From NCBI GenBank assembly GCA_963744905.1, contig CAVUUV010000006.1, positions 1 to 64,000 of the forward strand: DNA of 64,000 bases. The letters run 5' to 3'. Origin of the DNA: DATFFO01 sp963744905 (GTDB lineage: Bacteria > Actinomycetota > Acidimicrobiia > Spongiisociales > ZC4RG35). This document shows, piece after piece, positions 26,815 to 35,819 of this stretch. How positions within the stretch are numbered: the stretch's first letter is position 1; each line of letters begins with the position of its first letter. A program made the translations under genes and the position numbers. Under the pieces are notes generated by a model. The model did no database searches. It had not been told where the DNA came from and saw nothing but the letters and a program-made list of their open reading frames with translations.

Positions 26815-29106
26815 ATGCAGGGTTCGATACTGGGTGCAGCCGTAAAGCGGGCGGAGGATCCCCGCTTCATCACCGGCCAGGGCCGCTATCTGGACGACAT
26901 GAACGTCGAAGGGGCCCTGTGGGCGGTCATGGTTCGCTCCAGCGTTCCCCATGCCACCCTGACCGGCATCGACACCTCCGAGGCGGCGTCGATGGAGGGA
27001 GTGGTGGGCGTCTACACCGCCCCCGACCTGGAGCTGGGGCCGATGAACATCGCCGCCCGGGGACTGACCGACGAGACCCGCCGACCCCTTCTCGCCTCCG
27101 ATCGGGTTCGCTTCGTCGGCGACCTGGTGGCGGTGGTGGTGGCCGAGTCGCGCCCGGCCGCCTTCGACGCCGCCGAGCTGGTGTGGCCCGACTACGAGCT
27201 GCTCACGGCCGTCGCCACCACAGATCAGGCGATGGAGGAGGGAGCTCCCCTTCTCTTCCCCGAACTGGGTACCAACCTGGTCCTCGAAGGAGGCCTGGAC
27301 ACCGGGGGCGACGTCCTCGAGGGGGCCGATGTGGTGGTCTCGGTGGAGTTGGAGAACCAGCGCCTGGCAGCGGTCCCACTGGAGCCGAACAATGCTCTGG
27401 CGGTGCCCCGATCCGATGGTGGGGTCGACGTCTGGCTGGGGTCCCAGGGCGTACACGGCGCCCGCTATGAAATCTCGAAAGTGCTGGGAATCGACCGGGA
27501 GCTGTTGCACGTCAAGGTGCCCGACATGGGGGGCGGGTTCGGGGCCAAGATCAACGCCTACCCCGAGCAGGTGCTGGTGGTGGCCCTGGCCATGAAGCTG
27601 GGACGGCCGGTTCGCTGGCAGGAGCACCGCACCGAGAACCTGCTGTCCATGTCGCACGGCCGCGCCCAGCATCAGGTGGTCGAACTGGGGGCGCGCTCGG
27701 ACGGGACCATCACCGGGCTGCGCTGGCGGGTGACCCAGGATGGGGGGGCCTATCCCCTGTTCGGTTCGTACCTGGCCCACTTCACCCAGCGCATGGCCTC
27801 CGGCGCCTACCGGATCCCGGCCGTCGACTTTCGCTGGCAGGCGGTGGTCACCAACACCACTCCCGTGGACGCCTACCGGGGAGCGGGGAGACCGGAGGCG
27901 GCCATGACCATCGAACGGTTGGTGGACCTCCTCGCCGCCGAGTTGCAGATCGACCCGGCCGAAATCCGTCGCCGCAACTTCATACCCCCGGGCGAGTTTC
28001 CCTACCTCACCGGAACCGGGGAACGTTACGACAGCGGCGACTACGAGGCGGCCCTCGATCTGGCCCTGGAGAAGGCGGACTACCACCGCCTCCGGGCCGA
28101 GCAGGCCCGGCGACGCGCCTCCATGGACAGATTCCAGATCGGAATCGGCATCTCCTCCTACGTGGAGGTGACCGCTCCGGGCGGCCGCAAGGACTGGGGC
28201 AAGGTGGAGGTGACCCCCGATGAGGTGGTGGTCTACTCGGGAGCCTCCTCGCACGGCCACGGCCACGAGACCTCATTCGTCCAGATCGCCTCGGGGCTGC
28301 TCAAGGTGCCCTTCGATCGGATTCGCTTCGTTCAGGGTGACACAGACCTGATCGCCTCCGGTGGGGGAACCATGGGCTCGCGATCGCTGCAGATGGCCGG
28401 GTCGGCCATCCACCGCTCCTCGGTGGGTGTGGTGGAAAAGGCCCGGCGGATCTTCGCACGTGCCCGCGAGGCCGCTCTCGACGACGTGGTCCAGTTCGAG
28501 GACGGACGGATCGGAGTGACCGGGGTACCCGACAGCGGGGTCGACCTGTTCGCCATCGCCCGGATGACCCAGGAGGACGGTGACCCGGCGCCCGACGAGG
28601 ATCCGGGCCTGGTGGTGGAGGACCGCTGGGCCCAGGAGGAGGCCACGGTTCCCTTCGGCACTCACATCTCCGTGGTGGAGGTCGACATCGAAACCGGCGA
28701 CGTGCGGGTGCTGCGTCATGTGGCCTGCGACGACTGCGGCACCATCCTCAACCGGATCATCGTCGACGGCCAGGTGGAGGGAGGCGTCGCCCAGGGCATG
28801 GGCCAGGCGCTGTGGGAGCAGTTCCGCTACGACGACGACGCCAACCCGATCACGTCGAACCTGACCACCTACCTGGTTCCCAGCGCCACGGTGGTGCCGA
28901 TGATGGAGGTCGATCACACCCAGACCACCACCGACCAGAACCCCCTCGGGGCCAAGGGGATCGGCGAGGCAGGCACGATCGGCTCCACCCCGGCCGTCGC
29001 CAATGCCGTCCACGACGCCCTCCGCCCGTTCGGCATCCGCCACCTCGACATGCCCCTCACCCCGTCCAAGATCTGGACGGCGTTGCAGGGCCAGCACCGG
29101 GAGTGA
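26815..29106 (+). CDS. Molybdopterin-binding hydroxylase large subunit (xanthine dehydrogenase/CoxL form II family)
   Basis: 763 residues. The N-terminus GSILGAAVKRAEDPRFITGQ, then GRYLDDM, is the family start. Molybdenum-cofactor motifs: GGGFGAKINAYPEQ, the active-site loop AYRGAGRPEA (form II; form I CO dehydrogenase has AYxCSFR), GGTMGSRSLQMAG and the catalytic Glu in KGIGEAGTIGSTPAV. Such subunits normally work with a 2Fe-2S and an FAD subunit; neither is adjacent. It follows the ProA-like gene by 24 bases and precedes selA. Substrate (purine, aldehyde or N-heterocycle) unknown. Confidence 0.85.
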   Translation: MQGSILGAAVKRAEDPRFITGQGRYLDDMNVEGALWAVMVRSSVPHATLTGIDTSEAASMEGVVGVYTAPDLELGPMNIAARGLTDETRRPLLASDRVRFVGDLVAVVVAESRPAAFDAAELVWPDYELLTAVATTDQAMEEGAPLLFPELGTNLVLEGGLDTGGDVLEGADVVVSVELENQRLAAVPLEPNNALAVPRSDGGVDVWLGSQGVHGARYEISKVLGIDRELLHVKVPDMGGGFGAKINAYPEQVLVVALAMKLGRPVRWQEHRTENLLSMSHGRAQHQVVELGARSDGTITGLRWRVTQDGGAYPLFGSYLAHFTQRMASGAYRIPAVDFRWQAVVTNTTPVDAYRGAGRPEAAMTIERLVDLLAAELQIDPAEIRRRNFIPPGEFPYLTGTGERYDSGDYEAALDLALEKADYHRLRAEQARRRASMDRFQIGIGISSYVEVTAPGGRKDWGKVEVTPDEVVVYSGASSHGHGHETSFVQIASGLLKVPFDRIRFVQGDTDLIASGGGTMGSRSLQMAGSAIHRSSVGVVEKARRIFARAREAALDDVVQFEDGRIGVTGVPDSGVDLFAIARMTQEDGDPAPDEDPGLVVEDRWAQEEATVPFGTHISVVEVDIETGDVRVLRHVACDDCGTILNRIIVDGQVEGGVAQGMGQALWEQFRYDDDANPITSNLTTYLVPSATVVPMMEVDHTQTTTDQNPLGAKGIGEAGTIGSTPAVANAVHDALRPFGIRHLDMPLTPSKIWTALQGQHRE

Positions 29107-29124
29107 ACCCGCTCAGGCCCGCCG

Positions 29125-29231
29125 TTCTTTGGACGTAGACGAACGCCCAATCCGTTCTTTGGACGGTGACTATCGCTATGCGTTCCTCACGGTCCAAAGA
29201 ACGGGAGGGGCGTTCCCCAGCGTCCAGAGAA
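29125..29231. repeat. Four-arm palindromic element, copy 2 (TTCTTTGGACG family)
   Basis: Forward arms at 29125 and 29155, inverted arms at 29191 (GGTCCAAAGAA) and 29221 (CGTCCAGAGAA, one change), and the same central TCGCTATGCGTTC at 29173-29185. Spacing of arms 1 to 2 (30) and 2 to 3 (36) is identical to the copy at 17161-17257; only the last spacing differs (30 against 20). It lies between the hydroxylase gene and selA. Confidence 0.85.
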
Positions 29232-29320
29232 GACCCGCGTCACAAGCGCTTCTCCCCGAAAACGAAGGGCCGCTCCGGAGGGAAGAATGGTTCTTCGGTC
29301 CCGGGTCCTATTCTCGGCCC

Positions 29321-30646
29321 ATGCCCGATGAGAAACCGCCCTCGGTCGATGCCGTAGTTCGCCGAATCGACGAGCCGGTTCTGCCCCGCCAGCTCGTGGT
29401 CGAGACCGTCCGCACCGTGGTGGACCGATTCCGGGAAGATCCCTCCCTCGACATCGACGCCGAGGTGGGGCGCCGCCTCGACGGCATCCGCCTCTCCATC
29501 CCTCACCGGGTCATCAACGCCACCGGCGTCCTGCTCCACACCAACCTGGGCCGGGCGCCGTGGATCCCGGAGGCGGTGAGCGCCGCGGCCGAGGTGGCCG
29601 GTTCCTACAGCAACGTCGAGCTGGACCTGGGCAGCGGGGAGCGGGGTCGGCGCAACGCCATGTCGGAGCGTCTCCTGGTGGCCCTGACCGGCGCCGAGGC
29701 CGCCCTGGTGGTCAACAACAACGCCGCCGCCGTGTTCCTGGTCCTGGCCGTGCTGGCCGGTCGGAATGGGCGGGTTCCGGTCTCCCGCGGCGAACTGATC
29801 GAGATCGGCGGCTCCTATCGCCTGCCCGAGTTGATGGCCGCCACGGGTGCCGATCTGGTCGAGGTCGGCACCACCAATCGCACCCGCCTCGAGGACTACC
29901 AGGCGGTGGAGGATGCCTGTCTCATCCTCAAGGTACATCCGTCCAACTACCAGATCGTCGGGTTCAGCAACGAGGCCCCGGTGTCGGACCTGGCCGGTCT
30001 GGCCTCGGACCGCTCCATCCCGCTGGTGTTCGACGACGGGTCGGGGCTGTTGGACAACCGGGTGCCCTGGCTGGGTGGTCCGCCACCGCAATGGCTGGGA
30101 GGCGAGCCGGGAGTGCGTCAATCGCTCGAGGCCGGAGCCGATCTGGTCCTCTTCAGTGGCGACAAGCTGCTGGGCGGGCCCCAGGCGGGCCTGATGGTGG
30201 GCAAGGCCGACCTGGTCGATCGCCTCCGCAAGCACCCGGCCGCTCGCGCCCTGCGTATCGACGGATCCACCGACGCCGCCCTGGCCGCCACACTGGCCGC
30301 CTACCTGACCGGCCACGCTGACGAGATCCCCCTGTGGCGCATGGCCACCCTGAGCGCAGAGGACATCGGCCGGCGGGCGGAGGATGTGGTGGCACGGTCG
30401 GGCCGATCCGACCTGGAGGTGGTGGACGGGCCTTCCACCCTCGGGGCAGGTTCGGCTCCAGGTGCCGAGATACCGTCCCGCCTCATCCGCTCCGGCCACG
30501 GAAACGAGATGTTCGCCCGGCTCCTCTCCCACCAGCCTCCCATCCTGGCGCGGCGCAGGGAGGGTTCTCTCCTCATCGACCTGCGCACCGTGGATCCGGC
30601 CGACGACGGGCTGGTAGCCGACGCCCTGGTAACCGACGAGGGCTGA
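29321..30646 (+). CDS. selA: L-seryl-tRNA(Sec) selenium transferase
   Basis: 441 residues, fold-type I PLP enzyme that converts Ser-tRNA(Sec) to Sec-tRNA(Sec) using selenophosphate. Family signatures: INATGVLLHTNLGRAPW, YSNVELDLGSGERGRR, VVNNNAAAVFLVL, SRGELIEIGGSYRLPE, the Lys282 Schiff base in LFSGDKLLGGPQAGL, and HPAARALRIDG. The ATG at 29321 fits the family N-terminus; the frame runs further upstream through the repeat element and is not coding there. selB begins one base after the stop, so the pair is an operon. Confidence 0.95.
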   Translation: MPDEKPPSVDAVVRRIDEPVLPRQLVVETVRTVVDRFREDPSLDIDAEVGRRLDGIRLSIPHRVINATGVLLHTNLGRAPWIPEAVSAAAEVAGSYSNVELDLGSGERGRRNAMSERLLVALTGAEAALVVNNNAAAVFLVLAVLAGRNGRVPVSRGELIEIGGSYRLPELMAATGADLVEVGTTNRTRLEDYQAVEDACLILKVHPSNYQIVGFSNEAPVSDLAGLASDRSIPLVFDDGSGLLDNRVPWLGGPPPQWLGGEPGVRQSLEAGADLVLFSGDKLLGGPQAGLMVGKADLVDRLRKHPAARALRIDGSTDAALAATLAAYLTGHADEIPLWRMATLSAEDIGRRAEDVVARSGRSDLEVVDGPSTLGAGSAPGAEIPSRLIRSGHGNEMFARLLSHQPPILARRREGSLLIDLRTVDPADDGLVADALVTDEG

Positions 30647-30647
30647 G

Positions 30648-32396
30648 GTGGCCGTTATCGGCACTGCCGGTCACGTCGACCACGGCAAGTCCACTCTGCT
30701 GGAGGCGATCACGGGACGGGATCCCGATCGATGGGAGGAGGAGAAGCGGCGTGGGTTGACCATCGACCTCGGCTTTGTCTGGTCCACCCTCCCCTCCGGG
30801 CGCGAGGTCTCCTTCGTGGACGTCCCCGGCCACGAACGTTTCATCAAGAACATGCTGGCCGGTATCGAGGCGATCGATGCCGCCTTGTTCGTGGTGGCCG
30901 CCGACGAGGGATGGATGCCCCAGTCCGAGGAGCACCTGGCCGTGCTCGACCTGCTGGGCATCGACCGCGGCGTGGTGGCGGTGACCAAGGTCGACCGGGT
31001 CGACGCCGATCTGGTCGAGCTGGCCATCCTGGAAACGAGCGAAAAGCTGGAGGGCACCTCCCTGGAGTCGAGCCCGGTCCTCCCCGTCTCGGGTGCGACC
31101 GGGGCCGGATTGGCCGAGCTCCTCCAGGAGCTCGATGCGGCCCTGCCCAATCTCCCCCCGCCCACCGAGCCCAGAATGTGGGTCGATCGCCGCTTCGTCA
31201 TTCCCGGAGCGGGGACGGTGGTCACCGGCACCTTGCTGGGTGGATCGGTCGCGATCGGGGACAACCTGGTCGCCTATCCCCGAGGAGAGACCCTCCGCAT
31301 CCGGGCCATCGAGAGCCACGAGCAGCATCTGGAGACGGTCTCGCCCCACCGCAGGGTGGCGCTCAACGTGGTGGGGGCGACCGAGGACATCGGGCGAGGG
31401 ACGATGCTCGGAATCGAGTCCCACTGGCTGACGACCGATCGCTTCACGGCCCGGCTCCGGCCGGCGCGCTACGTGGAGGATCTGACCGAGCGAGGCGCCT
31501 ATCACGTCCACCTGGGATCGACCGGACTGGCCGCCCGGCTGCGGATGTTCGACGATTCGGCTCTGGTGATACTCGACCATCCCCTCCCGGTTCGCTACGG
31601 GGATCGCTTCATCCTGCGCGAAACGGGCCGGCGGGCCGTGGTGGCCGGGGGCACGGTGCTCGACCCGGCACCGCCGGCCCGGGGCAAACCCCTGCGCAAG
31701 GCGACCGCGATTGCCCCGGGCCTGCAGCCCGACGAGGCGGCCGACGCCCTTCTCGACCTGCGGGGGGTGGACTCCTTGGCCCGACTCTTCGCCCATACCG
31801 GGGGCCGGCCCGGCCGGGCCGTGGTCATCGGCGACACCGCCGTCACCGAGACGGAACTGGCCCGACTGGTGGGGCATGCCGAGAAGCTCGTGCGGGCGTT
31901 CCATGCCGAAGCTCCCCTGCGGCCGGGTCTGCCCATGGCGACCCTGGCCAGCCAGCTCGAGGTGACGGCGGAACTAGCCGAGCAGGTGGTGGAGGCATCT
32001 CCCCGACTTCATGCCGAAGGCGGGGTTGCCTTCTCCGCCGATCATCGGGCCGTACTCACCGCCGATCACGAGGAGGCATGGTGGCGGGCCCGCCGTGAGC
32101 TGGAGGATTCCGGGCTGACCCCTCCCCGCCTCGTCGAGCTCGGCCTGGACCTGGAACTGGTGCACGAACTGGTTCGCAGGGGTGAACTGGTGCGGGTCTC
32201 GGACGACCTGGTCTTCCTGCCCGCCACCATCGCCGAGCTGAGAACTGCCATCGCCGCCATGCCCGATGAGTTCACGGTGGCCGAGTTTCGCGACCGCCAT
32301 TCGCTGAGCCGCAAGTACGCGGTTCCCATCCTGGAATGGTCGGACCGACAGAACCTGACCATGCGCCGAGGTGACCGCCGGTCACCCCGGCGGTGA
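30648..32396 (+). CDS. selB: Selenocysteine-specific elongation factor
   Basis: 582 residues from a GTG at 30648. GTPase motifs: G1 GTAGHVDHGKSTL, G3 DVPGHERF and G4 TKVD. Then come EF-Tu-like domains II and III (about 170-350) and C-terminal winged-helix domains (about 370-580) that would grip the SECIS hairpin, ending in FRDRHSLSRKYAVPILEW-DR, a known SelB tail pattern. The presence of selA-selB implies that this organism reads UGA as Sec in at least one gene. I see no selC tRNA or selD in the window. Confidence 0.95.
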   Translation: MAVIGTAGHVDHGKSTLLEAITGRDPDRWEEEKRRGLTIDLGFVWSTLPSGREVSFVDVPGHERFIKNMLAGIEAIDAALFVVAADEGWMPQSEEHLAVLDLLGIDRGVVAVTKVDRVDADLVELAILETSEKLEGTSLESSPVLPVSGATGAGLAELLQELDAALPNLPPPTEPRMWVDRRFVIPGAGTVVTGTLLGGSVAIGDNLVAYPRGETLRIRAIESHEQHLETVSPHRRVALNVVGATEDIGRGTMLGIESHWLTTDRFTARLRPARYVEDLTERGAYHVHLGSTGLAARLRMFDDSALVILDHPLPVRYGDRFILRETGRRAVVAGGTVLDPAPPARGKPLRKATAIAPGLQPDEAADALLDLRGVDSLARLFAHTGGRPGRAVVIGDTAVTETELARLVGHAEKLVRAFHAEAPLRPGLPMATLASQLEVTAELAEQVVEASPRLHAEGGVAFSADHRAVLTADHEEAWWRARRELEDSGLTPPRLVELGLDLELVHELVRRGELVRVSDDLVFLPATIAELRTAIAAMPDEFTVAEFRDRHSLSRKYAVPILEWSDRQNLTMRRGDRRSPRR

Positions 32397-32399
32397 GGG

Positions 32400-32654
32400 T
32401 CAGCGAGCGGCGGAGGCGGCGAAGAGGTCCTTGCGCTCCGATTCAGTCATCCCGCCCCAGATCCCGAACGGTTCCTTGATGGCGAGAGCGTATGAAGAGC
32501 AGTCCGATTCGACCGGGCACACGTTGCAGATCGCCTTGGCTCGGATCTCGCGGCGTTCTCGGTCGTCCTTACGTTCGAATGTCGATGGAGGAAAGAACAG
32601 ATGGGCGTGATTGCCTCGACAAAGAGCCTTGAGCTGCCAATCGTCTACTGACAA
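32400..32654 (-). CDS. WhiB-family iron-sulfur transcriptional regulator
   Basis: About 84 residues. The cluster cysteines are in KALCRGNHAHLFF and ICNVCPVESDC (C-x2-C-x5-C), followed by the GIWGG turn and a short basic end. The frame can begin at a GTG at 32699, but a TTG at 32654 follows a long purine-rich AGGAAAGGGAAG and gives the usual short WhiB N-terminus, so I place the start there. It converges with selB with only 3 bases between. Second WhiB paralogue of the window, with a different N-terminus and tail. Confidence 0.85.
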   Translation of the reverse strand: MSVDDWQLKALCRGNHAHLFFPPSTFERKDDRERREIRAKAICNVCPVESDCSSYALAIKEPFGIWGGMTESERKDLFAASAAR

Positions 32655-32764
32655 TTTCTTCCCTTTCCTCGCGAGCGGGGAAACCGAAGCTAATCCCACT
32701 TCCCAGCTTTCGCCAGGGAAATATTGGAAAACCTGTGGAAAACCTGCGGTGGCTTTTCGCGCTC

Positions 32765-34028
32765 TCAGCCCGGGTCGGCGGAGGCCTCGACGGCCTCGAC
32801 CTCGAGAACCAGACCGTCCACTTCGGCGATGCGCACTGCGTCTCCCCTCTCAATACCCGCCTCCCGATGGGCCGAGGCCTTCCATCGGGCCCCCGCCACC
32901 TCCACCTCGCCATCGGGATCGAAATCGACCAGCGCCACCCCCTGACTGCCGATGAGATGGTCCCGACCAATGGTCCGGGTGCTGAACCGGGACCGGGCCA
33001 CGGTGGGCATGGCCACGGTGTAGAACAGGATCACCAGGGCCACGATCACCAGGGTGACCACAGGATTCATCTGCAGCTGGGGAGCACCGTCCACGTACCA
33101 CAACCCCCCCACCAGCATCAGGCGCGGCGCCAACTCCGGTCAAAACGGCAGCGCCACCCCGCTGATAGGAATACGTGAGCGCCCACCAGGCCACCAGGGT
33201 CACCACCAGCGCCCACCAGCGCACCGGCAGCGCCCAGATCCCGTAGGAGGCGAGGAACAAGGAGATGGCCGCCATGGCGGCGGCGATACCCGGCCCGATG
33301 GCATAGAACTCGAAGGCGGCGATAGTCAGCCCCGCTACCAGGAACAGAAAGGCCGCTTCGGGGGTGACGGCCAGGCGCAGGAAGCGGCTCCAGAAACCGG
33401 GCTTGTGGAATACGACCGGTACCGGCTGCACCGTCCCGTTCGGTCCGGGGACCAGGGTGGAGAGGGTGCGGGGGCCGTCGGCCAGCCGGACGACCGCCCC
33501 ATCCATGTCCTGGATCAGTTGGCTGATGGCCGGGCTGAGCTCTTCGACCAGGCCCTCGACCGGCCCGGAGACGGTGAGGATCGACTCGGACAGAGCGACG
33601 GGCAGATCGGTGGTGTCGTCGCTGCGATCGGCTACCAGGGTCGGCTCGGCGAGCCCGATGTGCGCACCCGGAGCCGCGGCCGGAATCTGACTGGCCACCA
33701 GCAGATCCAGCACCCCGCCGTAGGCCACCGCCGGGGCCGGCCCCACCCACATCACCACCGGAAGCGGGGGGGAGGCGATCAGGTCTCGCAGGGCCTCGAA
33801 ATGAGCCGCATCCGCCACCACCCCGGGGGAGCTGATCTCGATGATCACGGCCTGGCTCCCCTCCCCGGCCACCTGTTGAATGGTGTCGGAGATGAAGGTG
33901 ACCGCCTGGCGATCCAGGGCGCCTGAGATGTCGATGACGTCAAGACGGTCGGCCTGGTCGGTCTGGGCCGACGCCACCGAGGGAACGGCCAGGACCAGGA
34001 GGAGCGCAGCGAGCAGGAGCCTTCTCAC
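32765..34028 (-). pseudogene. NfeD-family membrane protein, frameshifted
   Basis: The N-terminal part (from 34028, signal peptide MRRLLLAALLLVLAVPSVASA) is a ClpP-like domain, then three to four membrane helices to about 33125. The C-terminal helix and OB-fold NfeD domain (IGRDHLIGSQGVALVDFDPD and onward) continue in another frame to 32765. Joining VGAA to LMLVGGLWYVDG at about 33121-33127 restores a normal NfeD with one base removed. In the ClpP-like part, the segment aligned to the catalytic Ser (usually ASAGVY) reads VAYGGVL, so peptidase activity is doubtful. Either a real mutation or a sequencing error. Confidence 0.75.
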
Positions 34029-34105
34029 CGGCGGGAATGATAGGGGTGCCCACAGCCACCCAAGCCCGGACCTGGCCCGGGGCCGGGCGGCTAACGTGGC
34101 GAGCC

Positions 34106-34474
34106 ATGGCCGACGTGATCGTGGTGACTGACACCGACTGGGTCGAGAACGACGTGCATGCCTCGTTGACCGACCCGGGCACCGTGGTTCATCGAGTCAG
34201 CGACCCCCGCGCCGCAGTCGAGGGCGCCAAGCAACATGGTGCCATGGCCGCGGTGGTCGACCTGCAGGTGGGCTCGATGGGAGGAATGGCGGTGGTGCGG
34301 GCGTTGCGAGCCGCCATCGAATCCCACGAGATCGAACCGCTGCGCACGGTCCTGTTGCTGGACCGTAGCGCCGACCGTTTCCTGGCTCACCGGGCCGGGG
34401 CCGACGTCTCGGTGGTCAAGCCCTTCACAGCCCAGGAGCTGCGGGCCGCCGTGGCCCTGGAACCCCAGCCCTGA
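34106..34474 (+). CDS. Stand-alone response-regulator receiver-like protein
   Basis: 122 residues from the ATG at 34106; the upstream frame has no support. A single CheY-like domain: IVVTDTDWVEND at the first strand, the likely phosphoacceptor in AAVVDLQVGSMGG, VLLLDRSADRF, and the conserved Lys in VSVVKPFTAQEL. No output domain is present. Located just upstream of tRNA-Pro and the integrated element; no kinase is adjacent. Confidence 0.75.
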   Translation: MADVIVVTDTDWVENDVHASLTDPGTVVHRVSDPRAAVEGAKQHGAMAAVVDLQVGSMGGMAVVRALRAAIESHEIEPLRTVLLLDRSADRFLAHRAGADVSVVKPFTAQELRAAVALEPQP

Positions 34475-34539
34475 CCACGACCGTCCGCCCGGCGTCGCCT
34501 GGCCCATCACCCGGGGGCATCACTACACTCAACGCTTCA

Positions 34540-34613
34540 CGGGACGTGGCGCAGTTTGGCAGCGCGCAGCGTTCGGGACGCTGAGGTCGTGGGTTCAAAT
34601 CCCACCGTCCCGA
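34540..34613 (+). tRNA. tRNA-Pro (anticodon CGG)
   Basis: Perfect 7-bp acceptor stem CGGGACG/CGTCCCG with discriminator A, D-arm GCGC...GCGC, anticodon stem CAGCG/CGCTG with loop TTCGGGA (anticodon CGG, reads CCG), and T-arm GTGGG-TTCAAAT-CCCAC. CCA is not encoded. It is intact and used as the integration site of the element to its right. Confidence 0.93.
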
Positions 34614-34654
34614 CTCAGAAAACCCCAGGTCAGGCCGCTCTCCGGAGCGGCCTG
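34572..34654. repeat. attL core (direct repeat)
   Basis: Begins TTCGGGACGCTGAGGTCGTG and ends GAGCGGCCTG. It matches 39516-39597 along its whole length apart from one A in an A-run. It spans the 3' half of tRNA-Pro and its hairpin terminator. Confidence 0.9.
34631..34654 (+). terminator. tRNA-Pro hairpin terminator
   Basis: CAGGCCGCTC-TCCG-GAGCGGCCTG, a perfect 10-bp stem followed by CTTGTTT. It lies 17 bases after the tRNA and is duplicated within attR. Confidence 0.75.
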
Positions 34655-34674
34655 CTTGTTTAGGACCCCTTTTG

Positions 34675-34695
34675 CATCGCGCGTCCATCGCGCGT
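34675..34695. promoter_or_regulatory. Probable integrase arm-type site, left
   Basis: Two direct copies of CATCGCGCGT (34675-34684 and 34686-34695), separated by one base, just inside attL and touching the 3' end of the integrase gene. The same pair occurs at the other end (39401-39421). Short direct repeats flanking the core are typical arm sites of tyrosine integrases. Confidence 0.6.
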
Positions 34696-35819
34696 CACAG
34701 TCCTCGACCTCGACCTCGCTCGCGGTTCTGGCGAGGTAGGAATCGGTCCCCGAGGCGCTCCGCAGCCTGCCGATCGGCTTCGGTAGTCGCCTGGGCGTAG
34801 ATGCCGAGGGTGAGCCTGGGATCGGTGTGGCCGAGGCGAGTCTGGGCCGTCTTGAGGTCGATGCCTTCCAGGACGAGCCCGGTGGCGTTGGCCCGGCGGA
34901 GGTCATGGAACTGCGCCCACTCGACCTGAGCCCGCTGCCGGGCCGGATACCAGACGCGGTGAAGCCAGTTCGAGTAGTCGAGGTGTTCCCTGTCCGGGGT
35001 CGCAACGAGGAAGGCGTCGCCGTCCCTGGTGGTTAGCCGGCGCAGCTCGAGATGGTTTGCGAGCAGTTCCATGAGCACGGATGGTGCTGCCAGGGTTCTG
35101 CGGGCGGCTTGGGACTTGGGTGGTCCGATGACAGAGCGCCCTCCGATACCTCGTGTGACCTGTTCGGCGATAGTAATGGTCGACCGGTCAAAGTCGATGC
35201 GGCCGACGCGGAGACCGGCGCACTCGCCCCAACGAAGCCCGAGCACCGCCCCGAGATAGACCATCGTCGCGTACTGGGGCCCCATCGCCTGGGCAAGGTC
35301 CGCGAGCTGGTCCGCGGTGAGCACTGGTCGGTCGGTCGGCTGGATGGCCGGCAAGCGGATCCCTCGGCAGGGTGACCGGGCGATCCGATCGTCGAGCACG
35401 GCGGCGTTGAGGACCGCCGAGAGGGTCTGGTACATCCGCCTGACGGACCGTGGTGCGAGACTCTCGGACCAGTAGTTGACGCATCGTTGGATGTCAGATG
35501 GGGTGAGTGACCCGATGGATCTGTCTCCGAGACCGGGAAGGATGTGCACCCGGAGCGCCGAGTCGTCTCGGGCGCGGGACGACGGTCGTTTGGCAGGGTT
35601 CGAATCGAGCCACCTGTCGGCGACCGTCCGGAGCGGCTCCTCCGACCGGCGTGGATCGAGCCAGTTGCCTCGACGCCGACTGGCTCGTTCGTCGGACTCG
35701 AACGCCTCTGCTTCGCGTCGGGTCCGAAAGGTCCTCGTGTAGGTCTTGCCGGTCGGGTCACGCAGTCGGACGTCATAGCGTCGGGCCCCTTCTTTGGTCC
35801 AACGCAGATGAACGCTCAT
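34695..35819 (-). CDS. int: Tyrosine-type site-specific recombinase (integrase)
   Basis: 374 residues. An AP2-like/arm-binding N-terminus (RWTKEGARRYDVRLRDPTGK) and SAM-like core-binding domain (about 60-155) precede the catalytic domain. Catalytic residues visible: Arg196 (LGLRWGEC), Lys225, His305 and Arg308 (FHDLRR), His331 (RLGHTD) and the nucleophile Tyr341 (GIYAQ). All are present, so the enzyme is probably active. It lies at the tRNA-proximal end pointing toward attL, the usual layout for actinobacterial islands, and starts within the end of the excisionase gene (ATGA). Confidence 0.92.
   Translation of the reverse strand: MSVHLRWTKEGARRYDVRLRDPTGKTYTRTFRTRREAEAFESDERASRRRGNWLDPRRSEEPLRTVADRWLDSNPAKRPSSRARDDSALRVHILPGLGDRSIGSLTPSDIQRCVNYWSESLAPRSVRRMYQTLSAVLNAAVLDDRIARSPCRGIRLPAIQPTDRPVLTADQLADLAQAMGPQYATMVYLGAVLGLRWGECAGLRVGRIDFDRSTITIAEQVTRGIGGRSVIGPPKSQAARRTLAAPSVLMELLANHLELRRLTTRDGDAFLVATPDREHLDYSNWLHRVWYPARQRAQVEWAQFHDLRRANATGLVLEGIDLKTAQTRLGHTDPRLTLGIYAQATTEADRQAAERLGDRFLPRQNRERGRGRGL

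Noticed and set aside
26332..28266. 644-codon frame antisense to the molybdenum hydroxylase
   Set aside because: Mirror frame without recognisable domains.
32765..33133. Separate small membrane-protein gene in the NfeD C-terminal frame
   Set aside because: Its content completes the truncated NfeD exactly at the expected domain boundary; a frameshift explains it better than two genes.
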